This document shows positions 1-13,369 of a stretch of DNA of 64,000 nt, one piece after another. Both the position numbers and the translations under genes were made by a program. The notes under the pieces were generated by a model. The model was not told the DNA's origin, did not search any database, and saw only the letters and a list, made by a program, of their open reading frames with translations. Numbering within the stretch: position 1 is the first letter of the stretch; every line of letters starts with the position of its first letter. Origin of the DNA: Chionis minor (lineage: Eukaryota > Chordata > Aves > Charadriiformes > Chionididae); assembly GCA_013398295.1 (NCBI GenBank), contig VZSF01006565.1, positions 940,566 to 1,004,565 of the forward strand, given 5' to 3'.

Positions 1-3000
1 CTATGAGATGGTAACATTTTTTTTCCCCTGCCAAGGCTTTTTCAGATACTGGAGTATAAGACTAATACCATAGGTGTGATGTTATTTTTTTTTCACTCGG
101 TAACATTAACCAGATCTAGCAGTTCAAGTGTTGAAACAAAAGAATTCTTTTCTGAGCCAATAAGGTGGCTTGGTGCACATCTGCACTAATTGAAATCACA
201 GCATGGCTTTTCAGGATAGGAATTGTATCCAAAGCATACAGAGGATTTGAAGATCTTGGTTGTGTGTTTGTACATTCTCTTAAGTGCAGAGGAAACCAGC
301 TGCTTCCATTTATGAACGGTGCTGATACATGTGCCTCCATGTACCAATGACATAACGTGCAACTTCGCAAGCCAAAGACTTGCCAACTGTTTGAACAAGG
401 AAAAGGAAAGGATGGCTATAGACGGCAAGACAATAGAAAAGAATTTATGATAAAGATATTTAATTTTCAAATAGCACATTCTATAAGTTATGCTATAATT
501 CACGAGGATTAGCCTCAGATGATAAAAATACGATAAAAATAACAGTTTGTCACATCATCCTGCCATTTCAACCACTGATAATTCTTGATTCTTTCCAATC
601 TTTTTGCCTATTGCACTGGTTTTCCATAATATGGCCGTCAACTTTCAACCCAAATTCACTTTCCCCACTTTTTATGCTATAGTAAAACATTACAGCAAGT
701 TTGCATCACCAAGGCACACTCAAAAATCTCGAAAAAATTCTTCTGAACTCTGAAAACCTAGGGTATCTGTTTGCTCTTAATTAATCATCTTACAGTAGAA
801 TTCACTACATTCTTCTTTCTGAAGTGTTCTCTATTTCTCTTCACTTCCGTAACCTCTCCCTTTTTTTGATGCTCTTATCTCTCTAACAACTCCTTCACTG
901 TATCTTTTGGAAGATCCTCCTCAATGTTACTGAACATGGTTCCACAGATTGGTTTGAGACATGTTTACCTCCACCTCTAGCCTATTTCCAGGCAATCATT
1001 ACCCAACACACATTTAAGCTGATGGTGGAAGGATCTTTCTCTCTCCCCCTGTTCAAGTCCTGCCTTACGCTGTCCAAGCCGAGACCCACATTTTCAAACC
1101 ACATTCTCAGTTCAAATATTTTTTAGGCCTTCACTTTAATTCTTCTAATAGTTTCTGCATAACATTTCCTTTAGTTTTCAGTTACACAGCTTAAAGTGAC
1201 CAGACATCACCTTAGTCCAAGTGACCTTGAAAAAGAACTGATTTCCAGTCCATATGTAATTCAACTTCCCGTTCATCTCCTCCTTGACTGCATCAAGTAT
1301 TCGGTACTTGTCTCCTCTTCCAGGATTTCACACCCATCTTAAATCAGATTATTTGTGAGCATTCACCACCTACTTTTATCCGACTGTGTCCCATAAGTAG
1401 GTGGGGTGCTTCCCATAAGCCTCTCCTTTTCCAGGTCCACTATAATACTCTTAGTGCTGGAGATTCCGCTATACTCCGACCAACATCACTGCTATGTTCT
1501 CATTTTCACGTGCTTTCCCTACTGCATGCTCTACAACAGGAAATATTTGAGTAACACCCCAAAAGGGCTTGGATGTGTCATTAAAGCTCCAAGGCACTAC
1601 AATAATAGGATGAAAAAAGAAAAACTTAAGTTTGTGTGACAGGTTATGGAGAAGGTTCCAGGGAAAGAGAGGAGAGAGAGAAGAGTTTTGATTGTGTTTT
1701 TACTTCATGAATACTCACACAGTACTGACCCAAGTCAGTCCTCTCCACACTCTGCAATTGTAGTAAAACAACAGAAGAAATAGAGGGGGAATAGTTCTAA
1801 TTCTTTTGTTAAATGGCAAAAAAAAATTTAAAAATTAATCCTTATATTGATGGATAATTTGATCCTGGAAAATCATGAATGCATCTCCATTCAAGAATTA
1901 AGTACTGCACAGAAGGACGTATAATAAAGACAATTAGGATCCTGACATTCTCACAAGAGACGTAAAATTTGGTTCAATCAATGACTGAATTTCAGTGTCA
2001 ACAGAAGAAAATTAGGATCGCGGCCACGTACGACCATAAGTGTTCCTTTGAAAAAAAAAAAAATCATATAATTATAGGTGCTAGTTTCCACATCAAATTC
2101 CACTTTGGATGTGGTTAAATTCCAGCTTGGTTAAGTATTTCCTGTCTATTTAATTTCATCCTGTAGATCCAGCTGCACATAGTTATTCCACACTTCCTGT
2201 CCTAAACTATCACATAGTGGCGTTGTGAGTCACTGAGCAGCTTCATTCTTTTTGATTCTTCATACGATGTCTCAATTATGTCATCTAGAAAGTGCTTTGA
2301 GACCGGCTGAGAAGTTACCAGAGATGTGAGGTTATATCCCTAACAAGTAACACGTAGCGCAAACTTTAAAACTTCCCAAATTTTAAAAGGTAATGTAAGT
2401 CAACTAAGAAGTGGGAGATTTTGGCAAATTATGCAGACCCCACTAAAAAATAAAAGCCAAATAAAAAATTAATTCCAGAAGATAGTTTTCAGAAAAGTTA
2501 ATTCAATTTCCTCATAAATAGGCTGCACTTTCTAGGGTGGCATCAGGAAAAAAAAAAGCGCAAGGAGATTGAGAAATAATTATATGACACTAAAAAACCA
2601 ATGAATGTGTTTTTTCTGTATTTCTTCTCTTTCACTTTTTTGCATTAAATAAAAAGTAGGTGACAAAACCCGAAGTATGCCATGTCCATCACTCAGTAAT
2701 ACCCTTGCACTCTAACAGCTCACAAAGGACCAGAGAAACTGATTCCTCAAATAACACCTGGTCTAAAAGCTTTAAAAGCATTTAAAAACACTGATCAATA
2801 AATAAAGCTGAACCATATATACTCCCCAAAGGGAAACAAGTCACTTTTGTTCTACAGGAAGAGGTAGAAATAGAAGGCCTTGACTGTCACAGGACTTCTT
2901 GCCAGCTCCCACAGACTCGGTAAGCCTAGGTTAATTTGGTATTCAATCAAATAATCCACTGTCAATTGTTCATCTTATTCCTCTACTCCCTCAGTTAGTC

Positions 3001-3503
3001 AAGACGACCAAGGCCTCTGAACTGAACTCAGAAACCAGGATTCTCTGATGGGCAGAACAGCATAAGCCATTCTTTAAAATCTTCTATGGTTCCATGTGGG
3101 TGACAGAAAGAGAAACAGGGCTCTACCCACCAACAGGTACCGGGGCACCCTCCTGACCACGACCCCAACTACTGCTGTTTCTACGTGTCTCCCACATGCA
3201 GTACGTCCCTGGTCACAGGTGCTCAATCTACGTATAAAACAAGAAAAACATTTTTGGAGGACAAGAAGGTCTCGTCAGTGTGGGCGAGCAAAGCAGCAAT
3301 ATATCTAAATGAACGAGTAAAACATTCATCCACATGGGAGCTCTCCGATAAGTTCTGGCACCTACAGCCTGAATAACCAATAGGAGAATTTACCTGCAGA
3401 CGGCCCCAATTCCCGTGACTTCAAACCCCCATTTCTGCTTTCACGCCTGAGCGTTCAGCCCCAGCTCCTGACGCCTGTTTGTTCAGGCCTGGCACCCAGG
3501 GGA

Positions 3504-3537
3504 GGATGGATGGATGGATGGATGGATGGATGGATGG
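3504..3537. repeat. (GGAT)n tetranucleotide microsatellite
   Basis: Eight perfect GGAT units plus GG are seen directly. Uninterrupted tetranucleotide tracts of this size are usually length-polymorphic. Confidence 0.97.
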
Positions 3538-6500
3538 TCCACCCCTGTCCTGAAGCTGCATCCTCTGAGCCTCAGTGCTACGGTCTGGCTGGGTGGACAC
3601 TCGAGAGCTCTCTTACCAACGATGCAACTTCAGCAAAAAAAAATCCTCTCTCCACTGTACCGCACCAATGAGTAAACCCTGCCACACTCGCACCAGCCAG
3701 CTGCCTCCATCTCCCCCTGTCCAGAGGCTGCCAGAGCTTTCCCCGTGAAGCCCCCAGAGGTGTCATCTCCAGTCACACCATCTGCCAACCGGCGCATGGC
3801 TCTTGTGGGGAAGTAAAAATGGCACGGGCGTAATTTTGGCAGAATGCTTCCTCCTGCCCTTGATTGTTTATTAAAAGGAATAAACTCTTTGTAGTATTGA
3901 TACAACCAGTTTGGAACCTAGCTCCAGTTACGACAGACCCCTGGACACCACCGTAAGAATTCTGCATTAAAGTTTTATATAAATGAAGACCAGTTGGTAG
4001 CTACCTTTTTCCCTTGCTAACCAGCAGAAAGGAGCGGTGAACTTCCCAGTCTAGTTTCATCCTACAAAACTTACACAGGATCCACCTAGACAGCACCTGG
4101 TTATAACATTGCTTTTCTTTGACATCTTTAACATAGATTTCATCATGCAAACGGGTGTGAACCAAATTTATGTTCTTAAACAAGTTGGTGCTTTCTGTGT
4201 CTCAAAACCAAGATAAACACCCAAGATAAACATATGCTGCCTACGAGACCGTGTTTCACACGGCATCGTAGGGCCTGACCCATTTTCTACCAGTACCAGG
4301 GATGACACATTCAGTGAGACAAATGGCATTGATGCTATAGAGCATTAGAGTCTGCAAAGACTTGTTATAATTCCTTCAGCATGTTTCAGACTAATGACCC
4401 ACAACAGTGACAGAGCTATTGGTTTTACAATGCAGATCAATGCTCATATGCAGGGAGCAGCTTCCCTTGACTTTATATACAAATTACGAGTTGCTCGGGA
4501 GAAATGGCAACGGCAAACGAAGCATATGTAATTTCTCTTTCATTTACTCTTCTGTAGATCACAGTACTTGATTACCAGTAAAGTTTCTCCTCTCTTGAGT
4601 GAGAAGAAATAAGAGAGCTTAACAACATCAAAACTTGCAAACATGTAAATACATGCAAATGAATCCATGCGTGTAAAAAAACCTGGACAGAGACACAAAC
4701 AGGGAGACAGTAGTTAAGCTATTTTCACATTCAACCTCAAATCACTTTTACTGTAACATACACATAATGCTTTACATCAGTGTAACTTGAAATAAAGTTT
4801 ACTTTATTCTTTCTAAATGTATTTGCTGATGTAGGGAAACATGACCAAACAATGAGTCTCCATTTAGCAGTGGAAAGACACAAACGGTATTTGCTTTTTT
4901 ATTAGAATAACATGTGAAAGATGTATTACAGATTGAACTTCCTTTTGGAAACTTTAGCTGCCCTGGGAGACAACACAGCCTATAATATTTCTTACTAAGA
5001 ATATCTATAATAGTTTTGGAAAGGTCTTAAAATAAAATCTAAAATAGGCATGAAATATATGTTTTTTAAGAGATTTTCCCCCCGTCTTTTCCTCACGAGC
5101 TCTAAAGTGCCAATTTTAATGTTTTAATGTTCCATTCAATTCAGTTAGTCTTCTCACCCTTTGCCTTGTAGAACTTAGGAGGGAAAGGTTGAAAAGTTAA
5201 AGAAAGGGGGAATTTATCTAATTAAAATGAAATCTTTTAATGATGTTATGAAACCACTCAGAGCAATGTTTTAGATTTGCTCCTGCTGTTGTTTGAAGCT
5301 GTGGTGTTAAAAAATGCCCTGGTTAGAGTTACAGACTGTCCTAAAAAACTGTGAGGAATTTATGCAGGATTTAAAACAGACACATGCTTTTAAAGTCGAG
5401 AACCTTCAAATACTACAGCTAATCCACACAATAATTCAACAACCAACCCATGCTCAAATTCCTAACAGATACCATATGCAACCTGTAATAAAAACTGCAT
5501 CAAGGTATTTCAAGCAATGGGATAATTTCATTTTCTACTTAAGAGCCCTATTTACTTTTAATTAACAAGCTATTATAAGGTGCATGAAAACTTTTCCGCT
5601 ACTTTGCATACAATGCTTATACTGAAAACGGTCCTGAAGTTATTTTACTGTCGAAAGAGATTGGGTCATTAATTAGATGCATTATGACAAAATTAGCTAT
5701 TGCTTATCTAAAAATACTCGATAACCATATACCACAATGATACTTTCTGCCTTTATCTTTTCTGTAACTACAAGAAAAAGAAAGATAGGACAAAGTGACC
5801 CATCTCGTTCAAAAACAACATAGGTGTTAAGTTAAGAAGCATGAAAAAACCAACCTCCAGAGTTCAATGCGATGTATCTTGTAGTGGAAAATGGTGCTTT
5901 GATAATATAGGAACAAAACACAAGGATACACTGAATTTAATGGCTTAGCCTTTACATTTTTCCATCCACTTTTTCATTCTAACATCCCCTCTCTCAACAT
6001 CCTCCTTTTCCCTGAGGATTACACATCTCCTGGATTTGGACTTTCTCACAGGAATAACTGTAGTAATAAAGCTGGACCCAAATTCTTGTAGCAGTTAAAA
6101 AAAAATGTACTTCACACAAATAACAGGATGTAATTCCTCTTTTGACTGTCTCTTTGGTTAAGCTATATATTTAGTTGGCTAAATAATTAGGCCATTGCTA
6201 AATGTGAAGATTTTTCAAATGCAAATGTAATTAGCCTAAGTAAAGAAGGTATTTCATGGGAAATTATTTTTTTGCCTTCAAGGAGATGATTCTACACTCA
6301 GTGAAACTGTGTCATCTTATTAACACCCAGCTTGTCCGGTGTAGGTCTGGAATGACTTACTTTCGTACTCTGTTCCAAATTACAGATTCAGTAGCTCCTG
6401 AATACTAGTAATCTTTACCAAGATTCTCAGGATTTGTATTAAAATACTTTACATAGTAGAAGGAAAAATTTGACAGTGTTAATATACAAAAAAAGTTCAA

Positions 6501-9500
6501 TAAACCATCCTATTACTTCAAACTAAAATTTGCTTAAAATGAATGAATCAATTGCTTAATAACATGATGGGAATACGATGCTCTTGAGTGAGGAGATTCA
6601 CCTTCACATCAATGAAGTCCAAAACTGCTGACAGCCACCAGCTACCAAGGGTGTATCAGGATACCAAAGAAAGAAAGACTTTCTTCCCCCATTTCCTTAA
6701 ATATTTAAGGAGTATCTGACCACTAAGAGATACAGGGTATTGGACTGGATGGATTTTTGCCCTGATCTACTAGGATAGATTTTGTTCTGCAGGTGTGAGC
6801 AATTGGAAAGATTTTAACCTATCCCTGGGCATAGCAGCCTTTTACTCTAGGAATGGATTGTTATTCAACGCAGCTTATCTATTTAATAAACACAGCATGC
6901 ACTAAACAAAGTATTTAAACTCTCCCGTAAAACCCTAAGAGCTTACTGGTAATTCCTAAAGAGAAAATAACAAGACAACAATACAGCTCTAATCACAAAA
7001 AATCTCCCATTGTCCACCCGAGGTAGTCCTAATATTCTTCTGCAACGTAGAATCCCACTCACGAGAGCATGGGAAAAAAGCAAGGAAACAAAACGCATAA
7101 ATAAACCACATGACAAAAAAGAATTTAGCCTGATGAAATCACTTAATTCCATGGATTTTGGGCGCTCACTATTTCTACTTCTGACCTGCCCCGTTCAACA
7201 ATTCACAAAGCTTTTTTCGACGGTACAGTATAATCTCTGCTGCACTAGCACTTCCACAGCCTGTTAGTGTTCACCAAGTGGAAGCATGATCAGTCCATCC
7301 TGACAAGTCTGGTGTTCCCACCTAACATATCTTGAAGAAATTATTTGGCACGTAATGCTGTCCTTCAGCTGGGACTTTCCTCTCCGATGAGCTTGCTGCT
7401 TTCAGGTTTGCATTAATCCATTCCGAAATGGTGAAGACAACTATCAACAAGAAAGCATGGTATGCCGTCGTAAAACCAATATGGACGTACTTCTGTGACT
7501 CCGTTGAATAGATTTGTTTAGGTTTATAGTATTTTGAAGAGTTTTCCACAGGCAGATGGATACTTATGATTTGGGCCAACTGGCTGCACGAACAGCCAAA
7601 ACTCAAGAGCTGAGGAAGTTACGTTAGTGCAGCACGGAGCCTAAGCCAGCCAATTAGTGCATCTCAGCACAAAGGTACGTTAAGACGGGCTCAGGGCGGG
7701 ACAGAAGATGGCCTTTGGACACATCAGAACGTGACATAACATAGCTGCATCTGCTTGGAGCACCAAGAGTGAAGGTGTGTCTGCTTACGCGGGCAGATAT
7801 TCCTTTCGTTCACTGGAGATTACGGATAACGGACAGAAATTGGTAGTTCTATAGTGCACATTTTGTACTTTTTGCTATTACGCACTCAGCTCCCCCACCC
7901 CTTGACACCCTCCGCAAGCCAAGAATCTTCCTCAAGTTGCAGAATGCAAAGGTTCTGAGAGGAGGAAAGCCACCATCAAAACCATCTCACAAATCTTGAT
8001 TCCATTCTTTTTGCGTATTGAATATTATCATCGTTATTCACATGTCAAAGCTTTCTCAGGTCTTCATGTGAAACAACCATTTACTTCCCAGGATCACTTC
8101 CTAATTCAGTGTAGAAAATAAGGCAGGATGGGGAATTTTGCATGTAGTTTCCGTTGTGATTTTGGGGTATAAAATTCAAGTAACTTTTTGCAGAATTTCA
8201 AACATCAACAGCTCTTGTTAATTTACTTTTATGAATGTCATTGCTCCCTTTATGAAATGTAAGATCACTCAGTATTCCATTAAATCCTTGCAAGATGAAG
8301 CTGTCTGGAATCTTAGCATATGCTTATCTTTCAGCAAAAAAATTCCACCATTTTCTGTCACTCAGGCATCATTAGAATCTTTAAAGAATTGTTTAACTTT
8401 TTTTCACTACAGAACTCCATCTTTATTCTGCTTCTCATTGACAACACATTTACCAGTGTAACAGCTACAAAAAGTTCAGTGTAAATATCCTCACACCATT
8501 CACGCCAAGATGACAGAACATGTTCCTCTCTGTTTTCCACAAAGGGATGTTGAAGTTCCAGCTCCATGTGACCACTACTTTCTCACTTTTCCCCCACAAA
8601 TCCCATTTTCTTTCCAAGGAAGCCAGATTCCTTTGCCAGGTGCCAAAAGAAGTCCAACAAGTCACTCTTTGCACGAGATTCTACAGTAAGCTATCTTGCA
8701 TTTCAAACTGAGATGACTCTACTTGAAGATTCATATAAGCAGCAAAAGACAGCATGAAACTGCATAGCCTTTCTGACTTTTCTAATATTTAAAGATGGTA
8801 TATGGCCTGTTATATAAATTTAAAAAACCACAACTTCTGAGCCTCTGCAAAATGCTTTCTGAATTAAATAATACTGCTGTAATACATGTAAATCCTAAAA
8901 TATCTCTGGAACAGTCCAGAGAGGAAAAGAACCTCTCTGAACAAAAATTATTCAAACCAAAATGCACGAATCACCCGAACACTGGATTTCTTTTGTACCT
9001 TAAATAACATAAATGTATTTAGAAAGTTTCCATAACTTTCAAGCTTCGCTATCTTTGTATTAAAACAGAGGGAATTACTTTTCAGAGTCCAAAATGGAAT
9101 TAACAATTTCTTGTTCTTACAAATTAACCATTCCAATTAAAGTATTTCTAAATTGTTGCTTAATTCTAAGGTTGAAAGCTGTGGTTTTCATGTATATATA
9201 AACTACTCAATAAAATGGTGCTTTGTCCTTCTTCTGAAGTTGTTTTATGACCAGATGAAGCAAAAATGATCATAAAATGATGAAGTAATTTCTAAAAGCA
9301 AAATTATTGACTTCAACCGAAAGGCTTTCTAAAGGTTTTTAATTGCCCTAAATTTGTGAAAAACTACCCAGGAGATCAACAAATTCATATCAATGAACTG
9401 CATTATACTATTGAGAGAACCCTTGGCCTCAAGCCAGGGAGAACAAATAGAAAGGACCATTTTCACTTGGCTGCAAATTATCAAAAAGCTAAGAGAAAGC

Positions 9501-9670
9501 TATGGAGTTAAAGTGACATGTTTGTATGGTGGGAAAAAGATCAAATATTGATCGTCCAAGCTGAGGTAATTAGAGCGGTTGTCAAGGAGATGGGATGCAT
9601 GTCGTTAGCCCTACAGAAATGCATCTTTGTTTTATATTGAGTGAATTAGCTGTTCAGCAGTTGGCAGTGA

Positions 9671-9690
9671 TTTCTTTCTTTTCTTTCTTT
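9671..9690. repeat. (TTTC)n short tract
   Basis: Slightly imperfect TTTC/TTTTC units cover 20 bp. On the ADK-sense strand this is a purine tract. Confidence 0.8.
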
Positions 9691-9756
9691 AAAAGGCTCT
9701 ACACCATTCAGTAGTAACATATTCCTGTAATTCAATTTTTTAAAAAATAAACATAT

Positions 9757-9768
9757 ACACACACACAC
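9757..9768. repeat. (AC)6 dinucleotide repeat
   Basis: Six AC units follow ATAT. This is a short microsatellite. Confidence 0.85.
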
Positions 9769-9984
9769 CTTAAAAGCTTATTCTAAATATTGAAAGTTTT
9801 CCTACATGGATATTCTGTATAACGGAGTTGTAAAAACCTGCATCTTCCTGTGCTTTAAGGCTTATACCAGCGTAAACCACCAGAGTGTCAATGGAGAGGA
9901 GGACACATGGCGTGGAACCCAAGTGCCTGCTGTTTTAATAAACCTCCAGCCTCGCCCTAGGTAGTAAGTCTGGGCAGATTAACG

Positions 9985-10225
9985 TCAGCCCACCGGGGAC
10001 TGGAGGCTCACACCACTGCGGCCACCACAGAGACCCATCTGCTGGAGCTGGTGGCAGCGACGTGCTGCCGCGTCCCCAACAGCCCAGCCTGCGACACTGG
10101 GATCTCACAGCGTGGCTCCCCTCCCCGCCGGCTCCCGGGGCCGAGAAGACCTTAGGCCGGCAGCAGATCTCCTGCTGTGGCTCAGGCTTTGCCAGCGATC
10201 TGCCCGGGACACCCAGCCAACGAAC
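9985..10225. promoter_or_regulatory. Small intronic CpG-rich patch
   Basis: By hand count about 17 CpG dinucleotides fall within about 240 bp at roughly 60-65% GC, in an otherwise AT-rich and CpG-poor intron. Rough observed/expected CpG is near 0.6-0.7, so it sits around the usual thresholds for a CpG island. Short GC motifs include CCCCGCCGGC and CCCGGGGCCG. It could be an unmethylated regulatory element or alternative promoter, or simply a GC-biased old insertion. No known repeat was recognised. The adjacent C-run holds the only ambiguous base of the window. Confidence 0.45.
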
Positions 10226-10288
10226 TCAGAACAGAACACAGCATCTTCCAGAAATACGGGACTGTGTATTGGTACCAGACCCACCCCC

Positions 10289-10289
10289 N
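10289..10289. other. Ambiguous base (n)
   Basis: A single n in the C-run CCACCCCCNCGG is the only non-ACGT base in the window. It most likely marks a consensus uncertainty in a homopolymer next to the CpG-rich patch. Confidence 0.99.
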
Positions 10290-13125
10290 CGGTTTCATCC
10301 CAGCAAACTGGATATACTTCAGCCATAAAATCTACATCCGTATCAACGAGCAAAATCATTACTGATAGGATACATAACCTTTGTGACAACTAGGAGCGTT
10401 GGGACTTGCAAGTGTCAAGCCTAATCTCACACAAAGAAGTGGTGTTGCTGATCAATGTTTACTAAATATCTTTACTTACTAGACTAGTGGCAAAAAAACC
10501 CCACCCCAAGACCCCCAAACGATAACGTAAAGGTGAGAAGTTAAAGACCTCAACCTGCAATTGTAAAATGCCATCAGGAAAAATAACCCATCTGATACCT
10601 AAGAACTCGTACCAAGAACTTGATTTCCTATCTCAGGAATTCCCCTTTAACGTCGTACGACTATGTTAGCAGTTTCATACTTCCAGTTCTAAGACTGTTG
10701 TCAGTTGTGTATATTTTGTCAGCCTTCACCTTTGGGCCAAAATTTAGCAGTGCTGAATGTCTTCTTTAAGCTCCGATAATAATCTTTCCAGGAAATTTTA
10801 AGCAGAGGAAATGAAAGGAAGGCACGCAGCAGCTCTGACGTGAATTCAGTTCTCCATAGGATGACAAACATGGGAAGACTATGCTTTATTCTAATGTGAT
10901 GCTAAAATATCTTTGAAAATAGTAAGCCTGAGAGAAATGAATCTTGATCAAGTCCGGCAATTTTTTTTCCGAAAGAGAAAGTCACCTTTGCAGTGCTACC
11001 TTGCAGATATTTCTCTCACAAAAATCTGGTCTGGAAGCCGTCGGAATTGAGAGTACACCGAAGAGCCCCTTTCAGCAGGATGCTGAACAAAGCCTTATTT
11101 CCCTGCTTTGGTGATCCCAGATTTTTTTAAGTAGTTATCAGCATTTTGAAGCTTCAACAGTAAGCACTAACGATAATTTTTTTTTTTTTCTTATAGCAGG
11201 ACATTCTCATACTGTTTTCAAAAATTCCAGAATTTTTTTATAAAGAAAAAACAAAACACAGCTGCTCAATCCGCTAATAAAAAACCTCAGCATATTAAAA
11301 TATGTAATGAAATAGCCTGTCTTTACTGTTCTGCCATGTGTTTAGTTTATTCCGGGTAATTCAATAAAAGAACTAGCTTTAAAAGAAGCAGGCCAGGTAC
11401 TGGAGTTGATACTTTTTCACAAGTCTCTGTTCCTTTTAAGCAGAGCTGTACAGAACGCACGAACCTTCTGCTTCCTTTGGTCATGTACTCTTCCCTGCAC
11501 AGAAGCTGATTCCTGGAATTCCGATTTGCTGGAAAAGGAACTCATTATTACCACTTAGTTCGAATATTACCCCTCCTATGAAGGACAAACTAAAGAAAAA
11601 ACCTGAGCCGAGTACAATATTCCATCAGTCTCGATGCCATGGGGTTCACGGGGCTCCTGAACATGGCAAAGCTTTGTAAAGACCTACCAAGCAATCAGAG
11701 CTGAGACCGAGGGACCAGCAGCCACGGGGCTGCGTATTCTCTCTGAAATACCTAAGTATCTATTTCACACTTGCATTCCTGTCATATCCAAACTGAGAAA
11801 ATAGTCTTTTTCTTTCTTTCTGCCATTAGAATTTGGTTGTAAACACAATGGTATCAAAGTAAAATCTATCCTCCAGATTATGAAAAATTGCCCAGAAGAA
11901 CACGTTCTTGTTCAGATCGTTACAGAATTCTACTCCCTTACTGCGTATAGAAAGAGAAGATCTATTTCTCATTTGTAATTAGAGTAACAACTTCCCCAGT
12001 TCCTCTTAATGGAAGCCCAAATTTGATATACCATGAAAACTGAAAGAAAAACAAAGACCAAGCAAACTACTAACCCAATAACCAGTGAGCGCAGCTCTGA
12101 TATCCCGCTGTCGTCTACCACACACTTGGTGAAAACTCGTCATCTGTAACAGTGCAATGACTCAGCACTCGTGTCTTGCTAAGACAATATTTTTGCACAG
12201 TATGATATAAGGCAGTAGTCATCCTTAAAAAAAGACACCAACATTGTCCAATAGATGCCAAGTAGTGGTAAAAAACCTGTATTACACAAAGAATATTGTG
12301 TGGATACTGTTAGCCAAATGTTGAAAAATGCTGAATTTTTAATGTAAGCAACTGCATATTTACTATATTGCCATCTTGATCAATAATTAAAGTATACTTG
12401 TCAGAATACATGAATAAGAGACATGATTTCACATATCTTTGTTATGTTTGTTTACTTGCTTAATCCAAACCCTGATGATATTTAATTATTAGTGAAGCTA
12501 AGAGTTTCAATTGCACAGTAAATACTGCGCATTGTGTTTGGCATAATCAGACCTTTAGATCTGCACAGTGTTTCTGTTTCGGTACCAATATTGAAATTAT
12601 GATTCCTCTTACAACATAAGCCAATTCTTGGCCAACAAAAATGTTGTTTCAATAACAAGCAGCGCTTTTACTTACTGTGGGCGCATGACAGTTGGCCTCT
12701 GAATAGGAACAAGAAAAGGGCAAAATTTTCCTTTTCATGTCTGGCTCACAATAGTAGACCTTTAATCTTAGGTGTTAAAAACTGCATCGAGCTCACAAAT
12801 CACTCAAAAAAGAAAGCCCAGCAATGGGCTCTGTCTCAATTTGCTTAACAGCAAGGACAGTTCAACAGCTGCAGAAGAGAAATCATAAGATGGCATGCAC
12901 TGCCCTTTAGTGGTTGCCGAAGTCCTCACCCGTAAAGTACACAACTGCTAGTTTATCACAAAGAGAAGCACACCCTACTCTGCTTTCCGAGGAAAATCCC
13001 AAAACATTTTCCCCAAAGCTAAAGGTAACAGTAGCTTGCATACCTCAACAGCACGAAAACTATTGGTCTCATTTCAGTGTAAGGAATAGTTCAACAGGAC
13101 AGGAGGTTTGGAGGATATGTTGCAC

Positions 13126-13369
13126 AAATCACAGAAAGTTAAGGGTTGGCAGGGGCCTCTGGAGATCATCTGGTCCAGCCCCCTGCCAGAGCAGGGCCAC
13201 CTACAGCAGGGGGCACAGGGTGGCGTCCAGGCGGGTTGGGAATGTCTCCAGAGTGGGAGACTCCACCACCTCTCTGGGCAGCCTGTGCCAGGGCTCTGCC
13301 ACCCTCAAGGGAAAGAAGTTCCTCCTCACGTGCAGATGGAACTCCCTATGTACAAGTTCGTGCCCGTTA
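13126..13369 (-). mobile_element. CR1 LINE fragment, 3' end
   Basis: The plus strand begins AATCACAGAAAGTTAAGGGTTGG and continues through the typical reversed CR1 tail (ATCATCTGGTCCAGCCCCCTGCC) to GTTCGTGCCCGTT, so the element points along the minus strand. Minus-strand translation gives the C-terminus of the CR1 ORF2 reverse transcriptase: NFFPLRVAEPWHRLPREVVE, then a segment like SPTLETFPTRLDATLCPLL ending at a stop at 13201. About 244 bp remain, a usual 5'-truncated CR1 copy. It is fairly well preserved: the last about 55 residues stay open. The element lies in sense orientation to ADK. Confidence 0.93.

Larger units (their letters stand above)
1..9984. other. Intron segment, no gene seen
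   Basis: AT-rich intronic DNA. A (GGAT)n tract, a TTTC tract and an (AC)6 tract occur. Between about 780 and 1560 the plus strand is clearly pyrimidine-rich. 3380-3780 and 7600-7830 are moderately more GC-rich. Short open frames do not resemble proteins. Confidence 0.6.
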
